NCBI GenBank assembly: GCA_001858525.1
Contig: LAPX01000004.1
Span: 124,001 to 188,000 of the forward strand
Direction of reading: 5' to 3'
DNA length: 64,000 bases
Origin: Vampirovibrio chlorellavorus
GTDB lineage: Bacteria; Cyanobacteriota; Vampirovibrionia; Vampirovibrionales; Vampirovibrionaceae
Each line of letters begins with the position of its first letter. Position 1 is the first letter of the stretch. Below are positions 53,736 to 62,754 of this stretch, piece by piece. The notes under the pieces were generated by a model. The model was not told the DNA's origin, did no database searches, and saw only the letters and a program-made list of their open reading frames with translations. The position numbers were made by a program, and so were the translations under genes.

Positions 53736-54236
53736 CTAGAACGATCGACGGCGACGACGATTATCAAGCGTCAAGCGCATGCCATCGTCTCGCTGGCTCA
53801 TGGCCAATTGACCTTCCTGCAAGATACCCCGAACCTCACCAGCCCACACGGACTCATCGTAATACCAGGGCAAGGATTTCTTTTGCTGTTCCACGTGTTG
53901 GGCAGCCTTTAAAATCCGGATGGCCAACGTTTCTAAATAAGGGTCCGGAATACTGCTCATTAAATTAAACGCCCGGTGGGTTAAGGGGTTGGGATCATAC
54001 CAGCGACGCCTGTAGCTGGCGCGATACAAGCCCAGTGTCCGGCTTCCCCCCAGCGAATAAGCATACTTATCGGTACGGCGATTTTTTCGATGCGTATCAA
54101 TAGCCTCATTGAGGCAACGGGCAATAATGCCTTGCACTTCCGGAGGCAAAGCCTGACTAATATGAATAGCCTGAGACAGATTGGGGATTTCATCGTACCA
54201 GCGCCGCTGATGGCCGGATGCTTTAAGGTCAGTCAT
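53736..54236 (-). CDS. Protein with RWYD repeats (second family member)
   Basis: About 166 residues from the ATG at 54236 (a GTG at 54242 is also in frame). It contains RWYD units at residues 12-15 and 78-81 and a variant WYYD at 124-127. Each is followed by the pattern seen in the protein at 3442-3756: (E/P)xP....(Q/R)A......(P) and an amphipathic helix ending near I. Between units is a basic linker (HRKNRRTDKYAYSLGGSR), and the C-terminus is a run of arginines (NRRRRRSF). No catalytic motif is visible. It may bind nucleic acid or act as a scaffold; both are guesses. Confidence 0.65.
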   Translation of the reverse strand: MTDLKASGHQRRWYDEIPNLSQAIHISQALPPEVQGIIARCLNEAIDTHRKNRRTDKYAYSLGGSRTLGLYRASYRRRWYDPNPLTHRAFNLMSSIPDPYLETLAIRILKAAQHVEQQKKSLPWYYDESVWAGEVRGILQEGQLAMSQRDDGMRLTLDNRRRRRSF

Positions 54237-54302
54237 ACGCACTCAAACCAAATTGCTTAATGACTGTATCGGCACCCGTGCTAAAAACTTAAATGCGAAA
54301 TT

Positions 54303-55661
54303 TCAGGCCAGTTTTTTCAGCACCGCTTCCAGAATGGCCACAGCGCTATCGGTTTGCTCCTGACAAATAACCAGAGGTGGGCTAAAGCGAATGGAATTTT
54401 CCCCGCAGCCCAAAATGAGCAAGCCGTGGTAAAAACACTCGTCCACAATGCGGTTTCGCAAATCGGGGGCCTTAATTTTACTGGCTCTGGATTCCACAAT
54501 TTCAATGCCCAGCATGAGCCCTTCGCCCCGTACCTCGCCAATCACATCGCAGCGTTCAGCCAAGGCCTGCAAGTGAGACTTCAGATAGGTCCCCTGCACT
54601 CGCACGTTCTCCAGCAGACCGTTTTCCAGTAACTCAAAGGTCTTCAGGGCTGCCGCGCAACTCACCGGGTTCCCGCCAAAGGTGGTGGCATGACTTCCCG
54701 GTGCCCAGTCCATAATGTCGGAACGGGCAATGCAAGCCCCCAAAGGCAACCCGGAGGCCAGCCCCTTGGCACTGGTCATAATGTCTGGTTCAAAACCGGG
54801 ATACAGCTGGGAGGCCCAAATCTGGCCCGTACGACCCATCCCCGCCTGCACTTCATCGGCAATAATTAAAATCCCGTGCTTGCGGGCCAATGCCTGCAAA
54901 CCGATCAGGAAAGAAGCTGGCGGCATGACATACCCACCCTCTCCCTGAATGGGTTCCACAATAAAGGCAGCCACCTCATCCGGCGGGGTTAGCATTTTAA
55001 AAATATAGTCTTCAATATAATTCAGACAAGCTTGAGCACAGGCCTCTGGGGTCTCGCTCTGAAAAATATCCCGGTAAAAGTAAGGATAATGGGCATGAAA
55101 CACCCCAGGCATCAACGGGGTAAACTGCTTCCGCTGAATGGCCTTGCTGGTGCTGACCGACATGGAGCCGTAGGTCCGGCCATGAAAACTACGGTAAAAG
55201 GAAATATAATTTTTACGCCCAGTATGATACCGGGCCAGTTTCAAGGCGGCCTCATTGGCCTCGGTGCCAGAATTACCAAAGAATACTTTTTTATCGGGAG
55301 AGCCGGGAGTGGTTTCTGCCAGCTTTTGAGCCAAGTCAGCCATGCCCGTGTAATAAAAATCAGTGCCGGACATGTGTAAAAACTGGGCGGCCTGCTCCTG
55401 AATGGCCTTCACCACTTCCGGATGCGAATGCCCCGTGGAGCAAACGGCAATGCCAGCGCAGTAATCCAGAAAAACGTTATCATCCATATCCACCACCATG
55501 GCCCCATAGCCACGCTGAATGGATAAGGGATAACCCCGGGTGTAGGAGGGTGACAGATAGTGACTGTCCTTTTCAATCAACGCCTTGGTTTTAGGTCCGG
55601 GTAATTCCGTTTTAATTTGCGGATGGATGGATCCTTCCCACACCGCAGCCTGATTACTCAT
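54303..55661 (-). CDS. Class III aminotransferase (ornithine/GABA type)
   Basis: PLP-dependent omega-aminotransferase, 452 residues from the ATG at 55661 (GAGGGAAG just upstream; the ORF is open to 55757 without a site). DYCAGIAVCSTGHSHPEV opens the core; FFGNSGTEANEAALKLAR contacts the cofactor phosphate; SFHGRTYGSMS stacks on PLP; IIADEVQAGMGRTG holds the PLP Asp; TSAKGLASGLPLGA contains the Schiff-base lysine. The donor could be ornithine, acetylornithine, GABA or lysine; the sequence alone does not decide. Confidence 0.9.
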   Translation of the reverse strand: MSNQAAVWEGSIHPQIKTELPGPKTKALIEKDSHYLSPSYTRGYPLSIQRGYGAMVVDMDDNVFLDYCAGIAVCSTGHSHPEVVKAIQEQAAQFLHMSGTDFYYTGMADLAQKLAETTPGSPDKKVFFGNSGTEANEAALKLARYHTGRKNYISFYRSFHGRTYGSMSVSTSKAIQRKQFTPLMPGVFHAHYPYFYRDIFQSETPEACAQACLNYIEDYIFKMLTPPDEVAAFIVEPIQGEGGYVMPPASFLIGLQALARKHGILIIADEVQAGMGRTGQIWASQLYPGFEPDIMTSAKGLASGLPLGACIARSDIMDWAPGSHATTFGGNPVSCAAALKTFELLENGLLENVRVQGTYLKSHLQALAERCDVIGEVRGEGLMLGIEIVESRASKIKAPDLRNRIVDECFYHGLLILGCGENSIRFSPPLVICQEQTDSAVAILEAVLKKLA

Positions 55662-55862
55662 AATACTTCCCTCTACACACGTCCCAAACCTGAATCTCAG
55701 GTTTGAAATACTTGAACACAAACCAGAAGAAGCAGCCCCCTTACTTCGGCCCTTCACCTTATCATCATACCCCGACCGGGTTCAGGTTTACACCCCCAAG
55801 TTAAATTGAACAAACCGTTTTAACATCAAGAACGTGTTCCCCTTTTCCAGCGCAAAAATCTC

Positions 55863-56708
55863 TCAGCGCACGGAAGTACCTTCCGGTTCTGTTTGGAGTT
55901 GACTCAAGGCCTGATTCAACAACTCCTCATAGTTGCGACACCCTTTATATTCCGCAGCGCCCATGCGCAATCTCATCCCAGAGGCCGTACCCACGCCATG
56001 GCCCTGCTGTAAACGCTGGAAAAGCCGACGCCCCAGCGCCAACGCCCCCCGCTTTCCGGTTTGCGGCAAAACCACCACAAACTTATCCAGAAAGTATTCT
56101 CCCACCCAGTCCAGCCCCCGGGCGGATTCCTTCAGCAAGCTGCCCAGCTGACTGGGTTGCCCGCCCTGAAAAGCCACCATGAGAATGCTAAGGGATTGGG
56201 AAGGATCGGCTTCTACAGCCATGGCCGCTACTTCCAGCTGTTTTAACAAATAATTGGTGGTCAATACGCCAGACCGGGCCGACGTGACCCCTAAGTCTTC
56301 CAGAATCTGATCTTTCTGCCGGGCAATCTGCGCCAACCGATGCTCCTGCAACGTGCTAATGATTCGGGACATGAAATAGGCATCGGGCACCGGCTTGAGC
56401 ATAAAATCACGGGCCCCGGCATCGTGGCAGGCCAGAAACACAGACTCATCAAAGCGATCAGCCAAAACCAAGGGTTTAAGCCCGGCAGGCACCGTGGCCA
56501 TAAAGGCCAATAAAGAAGCCTCATCCCCTTCCGCATCCACAATCAGCAGGGCGGGTTGAACGGTTTGCGCCATGGCGTTCCAATCCATGCCCTTCAGGGA
56601 AGCACAAACCACTTCGTCAAACCCCCGCAGCACCATCACTTGCTTAATGGCCTCTGCCCTTGCGGGAGAAGCGGTCACAATATAAATCGCGTCTGGTGCC
56701 TGTTTCAT
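55863..56708 (-). CDS. Response regulator with degenerate GGDEF domain
   Basis: 281 residues. The N-terminal receiver domain has the phospho-acceptor Asp in LLIVDAEGD and the conserved Lys in FMLKPVPDA. A linker helix leads into a fold that matches GGDEF proteins at DKFVVVLPQTGKRGALALGRRLFQRL, but the GGDEF loop itself reads EYFLDKF, so it should not make cyclic di-GMP. It may bind a nucleotide or act only as a regulator. No histidine kinase is adjacent. Confidence 0.7.
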   Translation of the reverse strand: MKQAPDAIYIVTASPARAEAIKQVMVLRGFDEVVCASLKGMDWNAMAQTVQPALLIVDAEGDEASLLAFMATVPAGLKPLVLADRFDESVFLACHDAGARDFMLKPVPDAYFMSRIISTLQEHRLAQIARQKDQILEDLGVTSARSGVLTTNYLLKQLEVAAMAVEADPSQSLSILMVAFQGGQPSQLGSLLKESARGLDWVGEYFLDKFVVVLPQTGKRGALALGRRLFQRLQQGHGVGTASGMRLRMGAAEYKGCRNYEELLNQALSQLQTEPEGTSVR

Positions 56709-56741
56709 ACAACCTCTGTTTCCGAGTTCTACTCACTCACT

Positions 56742-57278
56742 TTAAATCATAATCATAAACCAGCCCTGACGGACGGCCTTAACCGGAATCTCCTGCCCCG
56801 GATCGGTCACTATTTCGGCGGGAGTTTGCTCGCACAAATTAAAAGTAGCACTGACATTATATTCACCCGGTGTCCACTGGTCCGTGTCCAAAAATTGATA
56901 GCGCTTCAAATTGGCTCGCAAAGTCAGGCTCTGGCCACTTTCCAGCCACTGTACCTTCATCGGCTCCTGGAAAATGGTGCTGTTATCTTTAATCACCAAA
57001 GGCTGCAAGGCCAACTTGCCCTGACCGGGACGCGAAATGGAAATTTGCATTTGACTAAGAATATCCTTGGCCAGACAGAGCTTGGTTTTTTGATTGGCTT
57101 TAAAAACCAGCTTCACCACCAATCCTTCCCGAACCGAATAAATTTGCTTGGTAGGCTCAATTTCCAGCCGCAAGCCCACAGGCTCGCCCGCTTGCCCGGG
57201 ACTTGCCATCAGGCAAAGGGCAGCCAGTATAATGGAAGCCATTAGCCTTAGTCGTTTGATCAGGATGTGGAAAGCCAT
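56742..57278 (-). CDS. Secreted beta-rich hypothetical protein
   Basis: About 178 residues from the ATG at 57278; another ATG at 57242 is possible. A signal peptide (LMASIILAALCLMA, cut near GQA) is followed by an all-beta domain (GLRLEIEPTKQIYSVREGL, VQWLESGQSLTLRANL, WTPGEYNVSATFNL), which resembles Ig-like or intracellular-proteinase-inhibitor folds. Two cysteines are present in the mature part. I do not recognise a named family. Its ATG is one base from the ATG of the divergent pgeF. Confidence 0.65.
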   Translation of the reverse strand: MAFHILIKRLRLMASIILAALCLMASPGQAGEPVGLRLEIEPTKQIYSVREGLVVKLVFKANQKTKLCLAKDILSQMQISISRPGQGKLALQPLVIKDNSTIFQEPMKVQWLESGQSLTLRANLKRYQFLDTDQWTPGEYNVSATFNLCEQTPAEIVTDPGQEIPVKAVRQGWFMIMI

Positions 57279-57279
57279 A

Positions 57280-58038
57280 ATGCCCAAAACCGCTGTACCC
57301 GTATTCACCGAACCTTTTGTATTGTACCAATCCGCATTGCTCAATACCTACACCGAACGGGTGATCCACGGCTTTACGGGCAAGCCGATTACTTTGGGCG
57401 GTCAAGCCTGCCCACCGGAACAAGCCAGAGCCAACCGGGCACTGGTATGCCAGCACACCGGTCTCTCATTGAATCGACTGACCCTGCCCCGGCAAACCCA
57501 CACCGACCAGTTTCGATTGAACGATACCCCCTGCGAGCGGGAAACCGATGCGGTGATCCTGACCGAAACCGGAGTGGCCGCGATGGTGCAGGTGGCCGAT
57601 TGCGTACCCGTCATCCTCTACGAACCAGTACGGCACATTGGCGCTGTCATTCATGCCGGATGGCGAGGAACCGCCCAAAGCATCACCGCCAAAGTGGCCC
57701 AAACACTGTTTGAACAGCATCAGGCCAGCCCTAAACACTTACTGGCCGTCATCGGACCCTCTATTGGGGGATGCTGCTATGAGGTTTCCCCGGAGGTGGC
57801 AGAACAAGTCAGTCAAACCATCCCCCAAGCGACCGCTAGCCTATATACAAGCCTCTCGGTCAACGACAAGCCTAAAATCGACCTGAAACAGGTAAACGCC
57901 CTGCAACTGGAAGCATTAGGAGTCAGCCAGGTTGAGATCATCCCGGCCTGCACCTTATGCGACAGCGAGCGGCTGTGGTCTCATCGCCGGGGAGAACCCG
58001 GACGGCAAGTGGCCTTATTGGAGCTGAAGCCCCAATAA
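57280..58038 (+). CDS. pgeF: Peptidoglycan editing factor / YfiH laccase-domain protein
   Basis: 252 residues from the ATG at 57280; the ORF is open to 57148 but the extension overlaps the signal peptide of the divergent gene. Family motifs: VVAxxxDC-like region MVQVADCVPVILYEP, AVIHAGWRGTAQ, GPSIGGCCYEV, and TLCDSERLWSHRRG at the C-terminus, with the metal-binding His and Cys residues. In E. coli it trims wrongly inserted L-Ser from peptidoglycan precursors; homologues also act on purine nucleosides. Confidence 0.92.
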   Translation: MPKTAVPVFTEPFVLYQSALLNTYTERVIHGFTGKPITLGGQACPPEQARANRALVCQHTGLSLNRLTLPRQTHTDQFRLNDTPCERETDAVILTETGVAAMVQVADCVPVILYEPVRHIGAVIHAGWRGTAQSITAKVAQTLFEQHQASPKHLLAVIGPSIGGCCYEVSPEVAEQVSQTIPQATASLYTSLSVNDKPKIDLKQVNALQLEALGVSQVEIIPACTLCDSERLWSHRRGEPGRQVALLELKPQ

Positions 58039-58043
58039 ACACC

Positions 58044-58082
58044 CAGTAAGACAAAAGTGACTTACGGCAAAGTAACTTACTG
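58044..58082. repeat. Inverted repeat at the pgeF/TPR convergence
   Basis: CAGTAAG (58044-58050) and CTTACTG (58076-58082) are perfect reverse complements flanking two copies of AGT(G/A)ACTTAC. The site spans the end of the TPR gene and could act as a bidirectional stop, but no T-run is present. Confidence 0.35.
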
Positions 58083-60377
58083 AAAGTTAGCCGGGTTGAG
58101 CGGTTCAATGCGCTGTGGGGCTTGCTGCACTTTGGCCGGTTGGCCGGATGGCGCCCCTTGCGGTGTAATTCCCGACTGAGCAGCAGATCCCGCCGGAGCA
58201 GCGCTCATCTGCCCAGCCCCTGCAGGGGCAGAAGCCGGCTTGACGTTGGAGGTGGCACCCAAAGCCTGCTTCAACAACTCAATGCGTGTCATCGCCTCCT
58301 GAGTGTATTTGGCGGTCGGTTCTTTGGTGTAAGACTGATAGGTATCCAGGGCCTCCTGATACTTCCGCTGCTTCTCCAGCGTAATAGCCAGACCGTACCG
58401 GGAATCGCTATTAGCCGGGTCCAGACTCATGGCCTTTTTATAGGCGTCCGCAGACTGATCCAGTTGCCCCAGTTCGTTGTACACAATGCCCAGGTTGTAA
58501 TGCACAAAGGGCATGCGGTCATTGAGGGCCAAAGCCTTTAAATAATGCTCCCGGGCTTTTTCCAGATTGCCAGCTTGCTGCCATAACGTGCCAATGGAGG
58601 ATAGCAAATCGGGGTTATTGGCATCCAGCGCCAGCAATTTCTGATAGGTATTAATGGCCGCTGTGGTATTACCCTGACGCTCGTAAGCATTGGCCAGCGT
58701 CAGCAAAACATCCTGATTGGTGGGATTTTGCTGGGCCAATGATTCCAGGGTGTTGATATTGGTATCCGACACCCCGACCGAAGCAGCGTTCTCCACGCCC
58801 GTGGGACTGGAAGCCGTCCGAGCCATGGCCAACTTGGTGCGATACAGCTTGGCCGTCACGTTCCCCGGGTCTTTCTCCAGCACCTTGCCATAGGCGTCAT
58901 TGGACTGTTCAAAGAGCTCCATGGCGTAATAGGTATTGGCCAGGCCCAAATCCGGATAAAAATTCTTGGCGTCCGCAGTCAGGCGGGCATCACCGTACCG
59001 GGAAACAGCCAATTTAAAGTCCTTGGCCTTGTAAGCGGAATCGCCCAATGCGGTTAAGGCAACCGAAAGGTCATTGCCCAGACTTTCCCGATTGATCTTG
59101 AACTGCTGCCGCAGGGCCGGATCGGCATAGTAGACCTGCTTATAAAAGTCCACAGCCTTGTCGTATTGGCCTTCCCGATGGTAAGCAATGGCCAGATTGG
59201 ACTTGAGCTGCAAATCCTTTTGAGCCATCGGATCAGACAGCAAGGTCTCCGACAGGGCAATGGCCTTGGGCATATCACCCAGCATTTGCAAGGAATAGGC
59301 CATATCCTTTTGAATCAAGAAGCGCTGCTGCGGATCGGTGGTGGCCTGAAGCAACAGGCCCAGCTCATTGAGCGCCGCTTCGTAGTTGCCAGCATCCAGA
59401 TAGGTAGTGGCCAAAGACTGTCGAACCCCCTGAGCATCGGGATGGGCTTTCAAATACTGCTGATAATTTTCCGCAGCCTGTCCCCATTGCTTTTGGGCCC
59501 GATACAGATCCGCAATACGCGGCAACAAGTCATCCTTTTTGGGATTCAGAGCCAAGGCCTTCTGATAGTTTTGAATGGCCAAATCCACCTGCCCCAAAGC
59601 AGAGTGAGCCCGACCCATCTCCTCATCAATGTCAGACTTGCTGCCCTCTTTGGCATAGGCCAGTTTCAATTCTTCCAAAGCCTGCTCCGGCGCGTTGGAA
59701 CCAGTCAAGGCACGGGCCAGATCCAAATGCTCCTCAAAGCGATTGGGAAAGCGCTGCTTTAGAATGTCAAACTCTTTCACCGAAGCCGTTTCCTGCCCCG
59801 TGACCAGGTACAGCTTGGCCAAATGACGGCGGGCCTCATAATGATCGGGATACTTCCCTAAAAATTGCTGATAGTGGGCAATGGCCGGCGGGTACTTCTT
59901 CTGCTGAATTTCGGTGCGCGCCAGATTCAACAGGGCAAACTGGTACCGGGGGTTATTTTGCAAGCACAAATCATAGGCTTCCTGAGCCTTGGCGTATTGG
60001 CCCATCTGCTCGTAAATACCGCCCATGCTGTACAGTATCATGCTGTCCTGAGGATTCAGGTTTAAAGCCTGCTGATAATAACTAAGGGCTTCATTGGGCT
60101 TGCCCAGCTGATTGAGGATAGAGGCCAGTTTAACGAAATTCAGATAATCCTGAGAATCGAGAGCCACGGCCTTGCGCAAGGCCTGCTCAGCCTGCTCCAG
60201 CTTGCCGTGTAGTTCAGCCTGCTGGGCCTCCATATAATACTGCCGGGATTGAGGAGACAAAGCCCAGCCGCTCCCCATAAAAGCAGTGAGTGCTAACCCA
60301 AGGGTCACGGTCAAAGCCAACGGGGCTTTGTAAAACAGGCAAAAATTTCGGGGCTGCATCATTCGAAGCTGCATCAT
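58077..60377 (-). CDS. Large secreted TPR-repeat protein
   Basis: 766 residues. N-terminal signal peptide or anchor (LALTVTLGLALTAFMG, cut near GWA), then about seventeen tetratricopeptide repeats from residue 45 to about 690. Good copies are LNQLGKPNEALSYYQQALNLNP, MGQYAKAQEAYDLCLQNNP and YNELGQLDQSADAYKKAMSLDP. The C-terminal 60 residues are Ala/Pro/Gln-rich and unstructured. TPR proteins of this kind scaffold envelope complexes. An extended -10 promoter lies upstream at 60429-60434. Confidence 0.88.
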   Translation of the reverse strand: MMQLRMMQPRNFCLFYKAPLALTVTLGLALTAFMGSGWALSPQSRQYYMEAQQAELHGKLEQAEQALRKAVALDSQDYLNFVKLASILNQLGKPNEALSYYQQALNLNPQDSMILYSMGGIYEQMGQYAKAQEAYDLCLQNNPRYQFALLNLARTEIQQKKYPPAIAHYQQFLGKYPDHYEARRHLAKLYLVTGQETASVKEFDILKQRFPNRFEEHLDLARALTGSNAPEQALEELKLAYAKEGSKSDIDEEMGRAHSALGQVDLAIQNYQKALALNPKKDDLLPRIADLYRAQKQWGQAAENYQQYLKAHPDAQGVRQSLATTYLDAGNYEAALNELGLLLQATTDPQQRFLIQKDMAYSLQMLGDMPKAIALSETLLSDPMAQKDLQLKSNLAIAYHREGQYDKAVDFYKQVYYADPALRQQFKINRESLGNDLSVALTALGDSAYKAKDFKLAVSRYGDARLTADAKNFYPDLGLANTYYAMELFEQSNDAYGKVLEKDPGNVTAKLYRTKLAMARTASSPTGVENAASVGVSDTNINTLESLAQQNPTNQDVLLTLANAYERQGNTTAAINTYQKLLALDANNPDLLSSIGTLWQQAGNLEKAREHYLKALALNDRMPFVHYNLGIVYNELGQLDQSADAYKKAMSLDPANSDSRYGLAITLEKQRKYQEALDTYQSYTKEPTAKYTQEAMTRIELLKQALGATSNVKPASAPAGAGQMSAAPAGSAAQSGITPQGAPSGQPAKVQQAPQRIEPLNPANFQ

Positions 60378-60428
60378 GGCGCTCTAACCTCTTTCCAGCA
60401 TTGACATCCTGTGGGGATTGGTTCGCCC

Positions 60429-60434
60429 ATTATA
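60429..60434 (-). promoter_or_regulatory. Extended -10 promoter of the TPR gene
   Basis: Minus strand reads TTTGCTATAATGGG, a perfect TATAAT with the TGn extension; no strong -35. Transcription would start near 60422. Confidence 0.55.
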
Positions 60435-60542
60435 GCAAAGCCCCAACCACCCGGTGCTAATCCAGAAGACTCTCAACAGGGGCTGACGTTCCGGGCAGCC
60501 AACCTGAACCGCCGGTGAAAAAATGTAACAAACCCCTCAAGG

Positions 60543-60565
60543 TTCTCTCCAAATGGCCGAGAGAA
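60543..60565. repeat. Inverted repeat, possible operator
   Basis: TTCTCTC and GAGAGAA form a perfect 7-bp dyad with a 9-base centre, about 50 bases before the start of the helical-repeat gene. It could be an operator or a leader hairpin. Confidence 0.35.
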
Positions 60566-60616
60566 GAGAAAAGAACAGAATAATCAGTCCCGCTGATTCG
60601 ATTGGGAAGGACCATT

Positions 60617-61540
60617 ATGCGTATCGAGGGCATAGAGGCCGCATTAGGCCTTAGCAACGCTGTGCAAGAGATTCACTGGTACACCCAACCCAGTGAAAAA
60701 GAGCTGAAAAGGCTGGGCATGACCCTCACTCAATACATTCAGGCCCAAGCCGTGGCCAGTGCCAAGCTGGTTGATCGCTCCGGTAGCCTGCTCACCGCCA
60801 GCCTGGATTTAAAATCACTGGTCAAGCTGCTCAAAATTCACTCGCAAAAACTGCGCATTTTGCGCATGATGCGCCGCAGCAACTGGATAGAGCTACTCCG
60901 TCTGCTGCCCAAAGAGATGCTCATCAACGCTCTCCGTTTATTCAATAAAGCCAAACTGCTCAAGCTGATCATCAACCTGCCAAAGCAATTCCTCATCAAA
61001 ATGCTCTTGCGCATCTATAAGCTGGAAGATCTCATCAAGAGAATGCCCACCACCGAACTATTGCGCATTATGAGAAGCAAACGCATCAACAGCCGGGAAC
61101 TGGCCAAAGGCATTCTGGCTCTGGAGCCCAAATTTATCCTGATGCTGCTGCAAAAAATATACGGTCATCACGATTATTCCAAACTCAAGCCGTACGATAT
61201 CATGCGTATTTTTATGCGCACCCCCAAAGAGCGCATTATGGAAGCGTTTAAAACCATGCCCTTCAAGGCACTACAACAACTGGTTACCGGTTTTATCAAA
61301 AAAGATCCGGTTTTGCTGATGGGCATGAGCGATGGCTTTATCTTAAAGCTGCTGGCCCCGTGTCCCAAGCCCACCCTGATTGATAGTTGTAAAGTACTGC
61401 CCCCGGAAATCCTGATCAAACTGCTGTCCCAACTGCCGGATCAATTCCTGATGCTGGCCGCCGCCCAGGTGGACGACAAAACCTTTGAGGAATACCTCAT
61501 CTCCAAACACGGGGATTTGCTGCGCAAAATGGCCGCCTGA
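60617..61540 (+). CDS. All-helical tandem-repeat protein, unknown family
   Basis: 307 residues from the ATG at 60617 with AAGGA seven bases upstream. From about residue 65 the chain is a run of short Leu/Ile/Met-rich helices separated by Pro (LLRLLPKEMLINALRLF, IINLPKQFLIKMLLRIY, LIKRMPTTELLRIMRSK, FKTMPFKALQQLVTGF, LSQLPDQFLMLAA), spaced about 20-25 residues. The protein is strongly basic. The pattern recalls MgtE_N or FliG superhelices, but I see no defining motif. No membrane segment or signal peptide. Likely an interaction scaffold. Confidence 0.7.
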   Translation: MRIEGIEAALGLSNAVQEIHWYTQPSEKELKRLGMTLTQYIQAQAVASAKLVDRSGSLLTASLDLKSLVKLLKIHSQKLRILRMMRRSNWIELLRLLPKEMLINALRLFNKAKLLKLIINLPKQFLIKMLLRIYKLEDLIKRMPTTELLRIMRSKRINSRELAKGILALEPKFILMLLQKIYGHHDYSKLKPYDIMRIFMRTPKERIMEAFKTMPFKALQQLVTGFIKKDPVLLMGMSDGFILKLLAPCPKPTLIDSCKVLPPEILIKLLSQLPDQFLMLAAAQVDDKTFEEYLISKHGDLLRKMAA

Positions 61541-61566
61541 ATACTATAGCCTGCTTGCCAGAAGAC

Positions 61567-62643
61567 TTATTGAATGCGCTGTTCCGTGGCGCCGTCAAAC
61601 AGCAGTACTTTTTCCAAATCCAGCTTAATATTGAGGTTTTGCCCTTCTGCTACCGGCAAATCGGAAGGCCAACGGGCCACCACCAACTGACCGCTGAAGG
61701 GGAAATGCACCATCTGCTCACTGCCCAGCATCTCCACCCGGTCCGGTATAACCTCGTACACCGGCCCAGCTTCGGGGCTGGTTTCGGGTAACCAATGCTC
61801 GGGACGAATGCCCATAACCGCCGCCCGGCCCGACATGTCCTGCAATTTTTCCTGCAAGGCCTGGGGCACCGGTAGCAAAGTCTGATCGCCCAAGCGCAAG
61901 CCTTCAGACTCCATCACCCCGGTTAAAAAGTTCATTTGTCCCACAAAACCAGCCACAAACATATTGGCGGGCTGATGATAAACCTGTAGAGGCGTATCCA
62001 CCTGCTGAATTTTGCCCTTGTTCAGGATAACAATGCGATGCCCCATGGTCATGGCTTCCACCTGATCGTGGGTCACGTAAATGGTGGTGGCCTTTAACCG
62101 TTTGTGTAATGCGGCAATCTCAGAGCGCATTTGCACCCGCAACTTGGCATCCAGGTTAGAAAGGGGCTCATCCATCAAAAATACTTTGGGGTTGCGCACA
62201 ATGGCCCGACCCAAAGCCACCCGCTGACGCTGTCCGCCAGACAACTGCTTGGGCTTGCGCTCCAACAAATGTTCCAAATCCAGAATGCGAGCGGCTTCTT
62301 TGACCTTGGTATCAATTTCCGCCTTGGGCGTTTTACGCATCTTCAGGCCAAAGGCCATGTTTTCGTACACGCTCATATGCGGGTACAACGCATAATTCTG
62401 AAAGACCATGGCAATGTCGCGATCCTTGGGGGGCACGTCGTTCACCACCCGATCTTCAATCTGGATGGTACCACCGGTAATGCTCTCCAAACCCGCAATC
62501 ATGCGAAGAATGGTGGACTTGCCGCACCCGCTGGGGCCCACCATCACCACAAACTCCTGATCCTGAACGGTCAATGACACATCCTGTATCACGGAGGTCT
62601 TATCGTAGGACTTGGCTACGTTTTCCAAAACCACTTCTGCCAT
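61567..62643 (-). CDS. Carbohydrate ABC transporter ATPase (UgpC/MsmX/MalK type)
   Basis: 358 residues. Walker [11 protein letters not shown]-loop [24 protein letters not shown], signature [17 protein letters not shown], Walker [17 protein letters not shown], and the H-loop [12 protein letters not shown]. The C-terminal TOBE domain is present ([22 protein letters not shown]). Such ATPases often serve several sugar importers; none of the partner genes is here. Confidence 0.92.
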   Translation of the reverse strand: MAEVVLENVAKSYDKTSVIQDVSLTVQDQEFVVMVGPSGCGKSTILRMIAGLESITGGTIQIEDRVVNDVPPKDRDIAMVFQNYALYPHMSVYENMAFGLKMRKTPKAEIDTKVKEAARILDLEHLLERKPKQLSGGQRQRVALGRAIVRNPKVFLMDEPLSNLDAKLRVQMRSEIAALHKRLKATTIYVTHDQVEAMTMGHRIVILNKGKIQQVDTPLQVYHQPANMFVAGFVGQMNFLTGVMESEGLRLGDQTLLPVPQALQEKLQDMSGRAAVMGIRPEHWLPETSPEAGPVYEVIPDRVEMLGSEQMVHFPFSGQLVVARWPSDLPVAEGQNLNIKLDLEKVLLFDGATEQRIQ

Positions 62644-62754
62644 AGTATTATTATCCGGCTATCTTCGGATTGTGACAATCTATTTCAATAATCAAGCTGC
62701 CTTGCGTCAACTTCAAACACCCATACACCGGGCAGATCGAAGGACCCTTCTGTT

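Noticed and set aside
57148-57279. N-terminal extension of pgeF to an ATG at 57148
   Set aside because: It is antisense to the signal peptide and first strands of the divergent secreted protein and has no family similarity.
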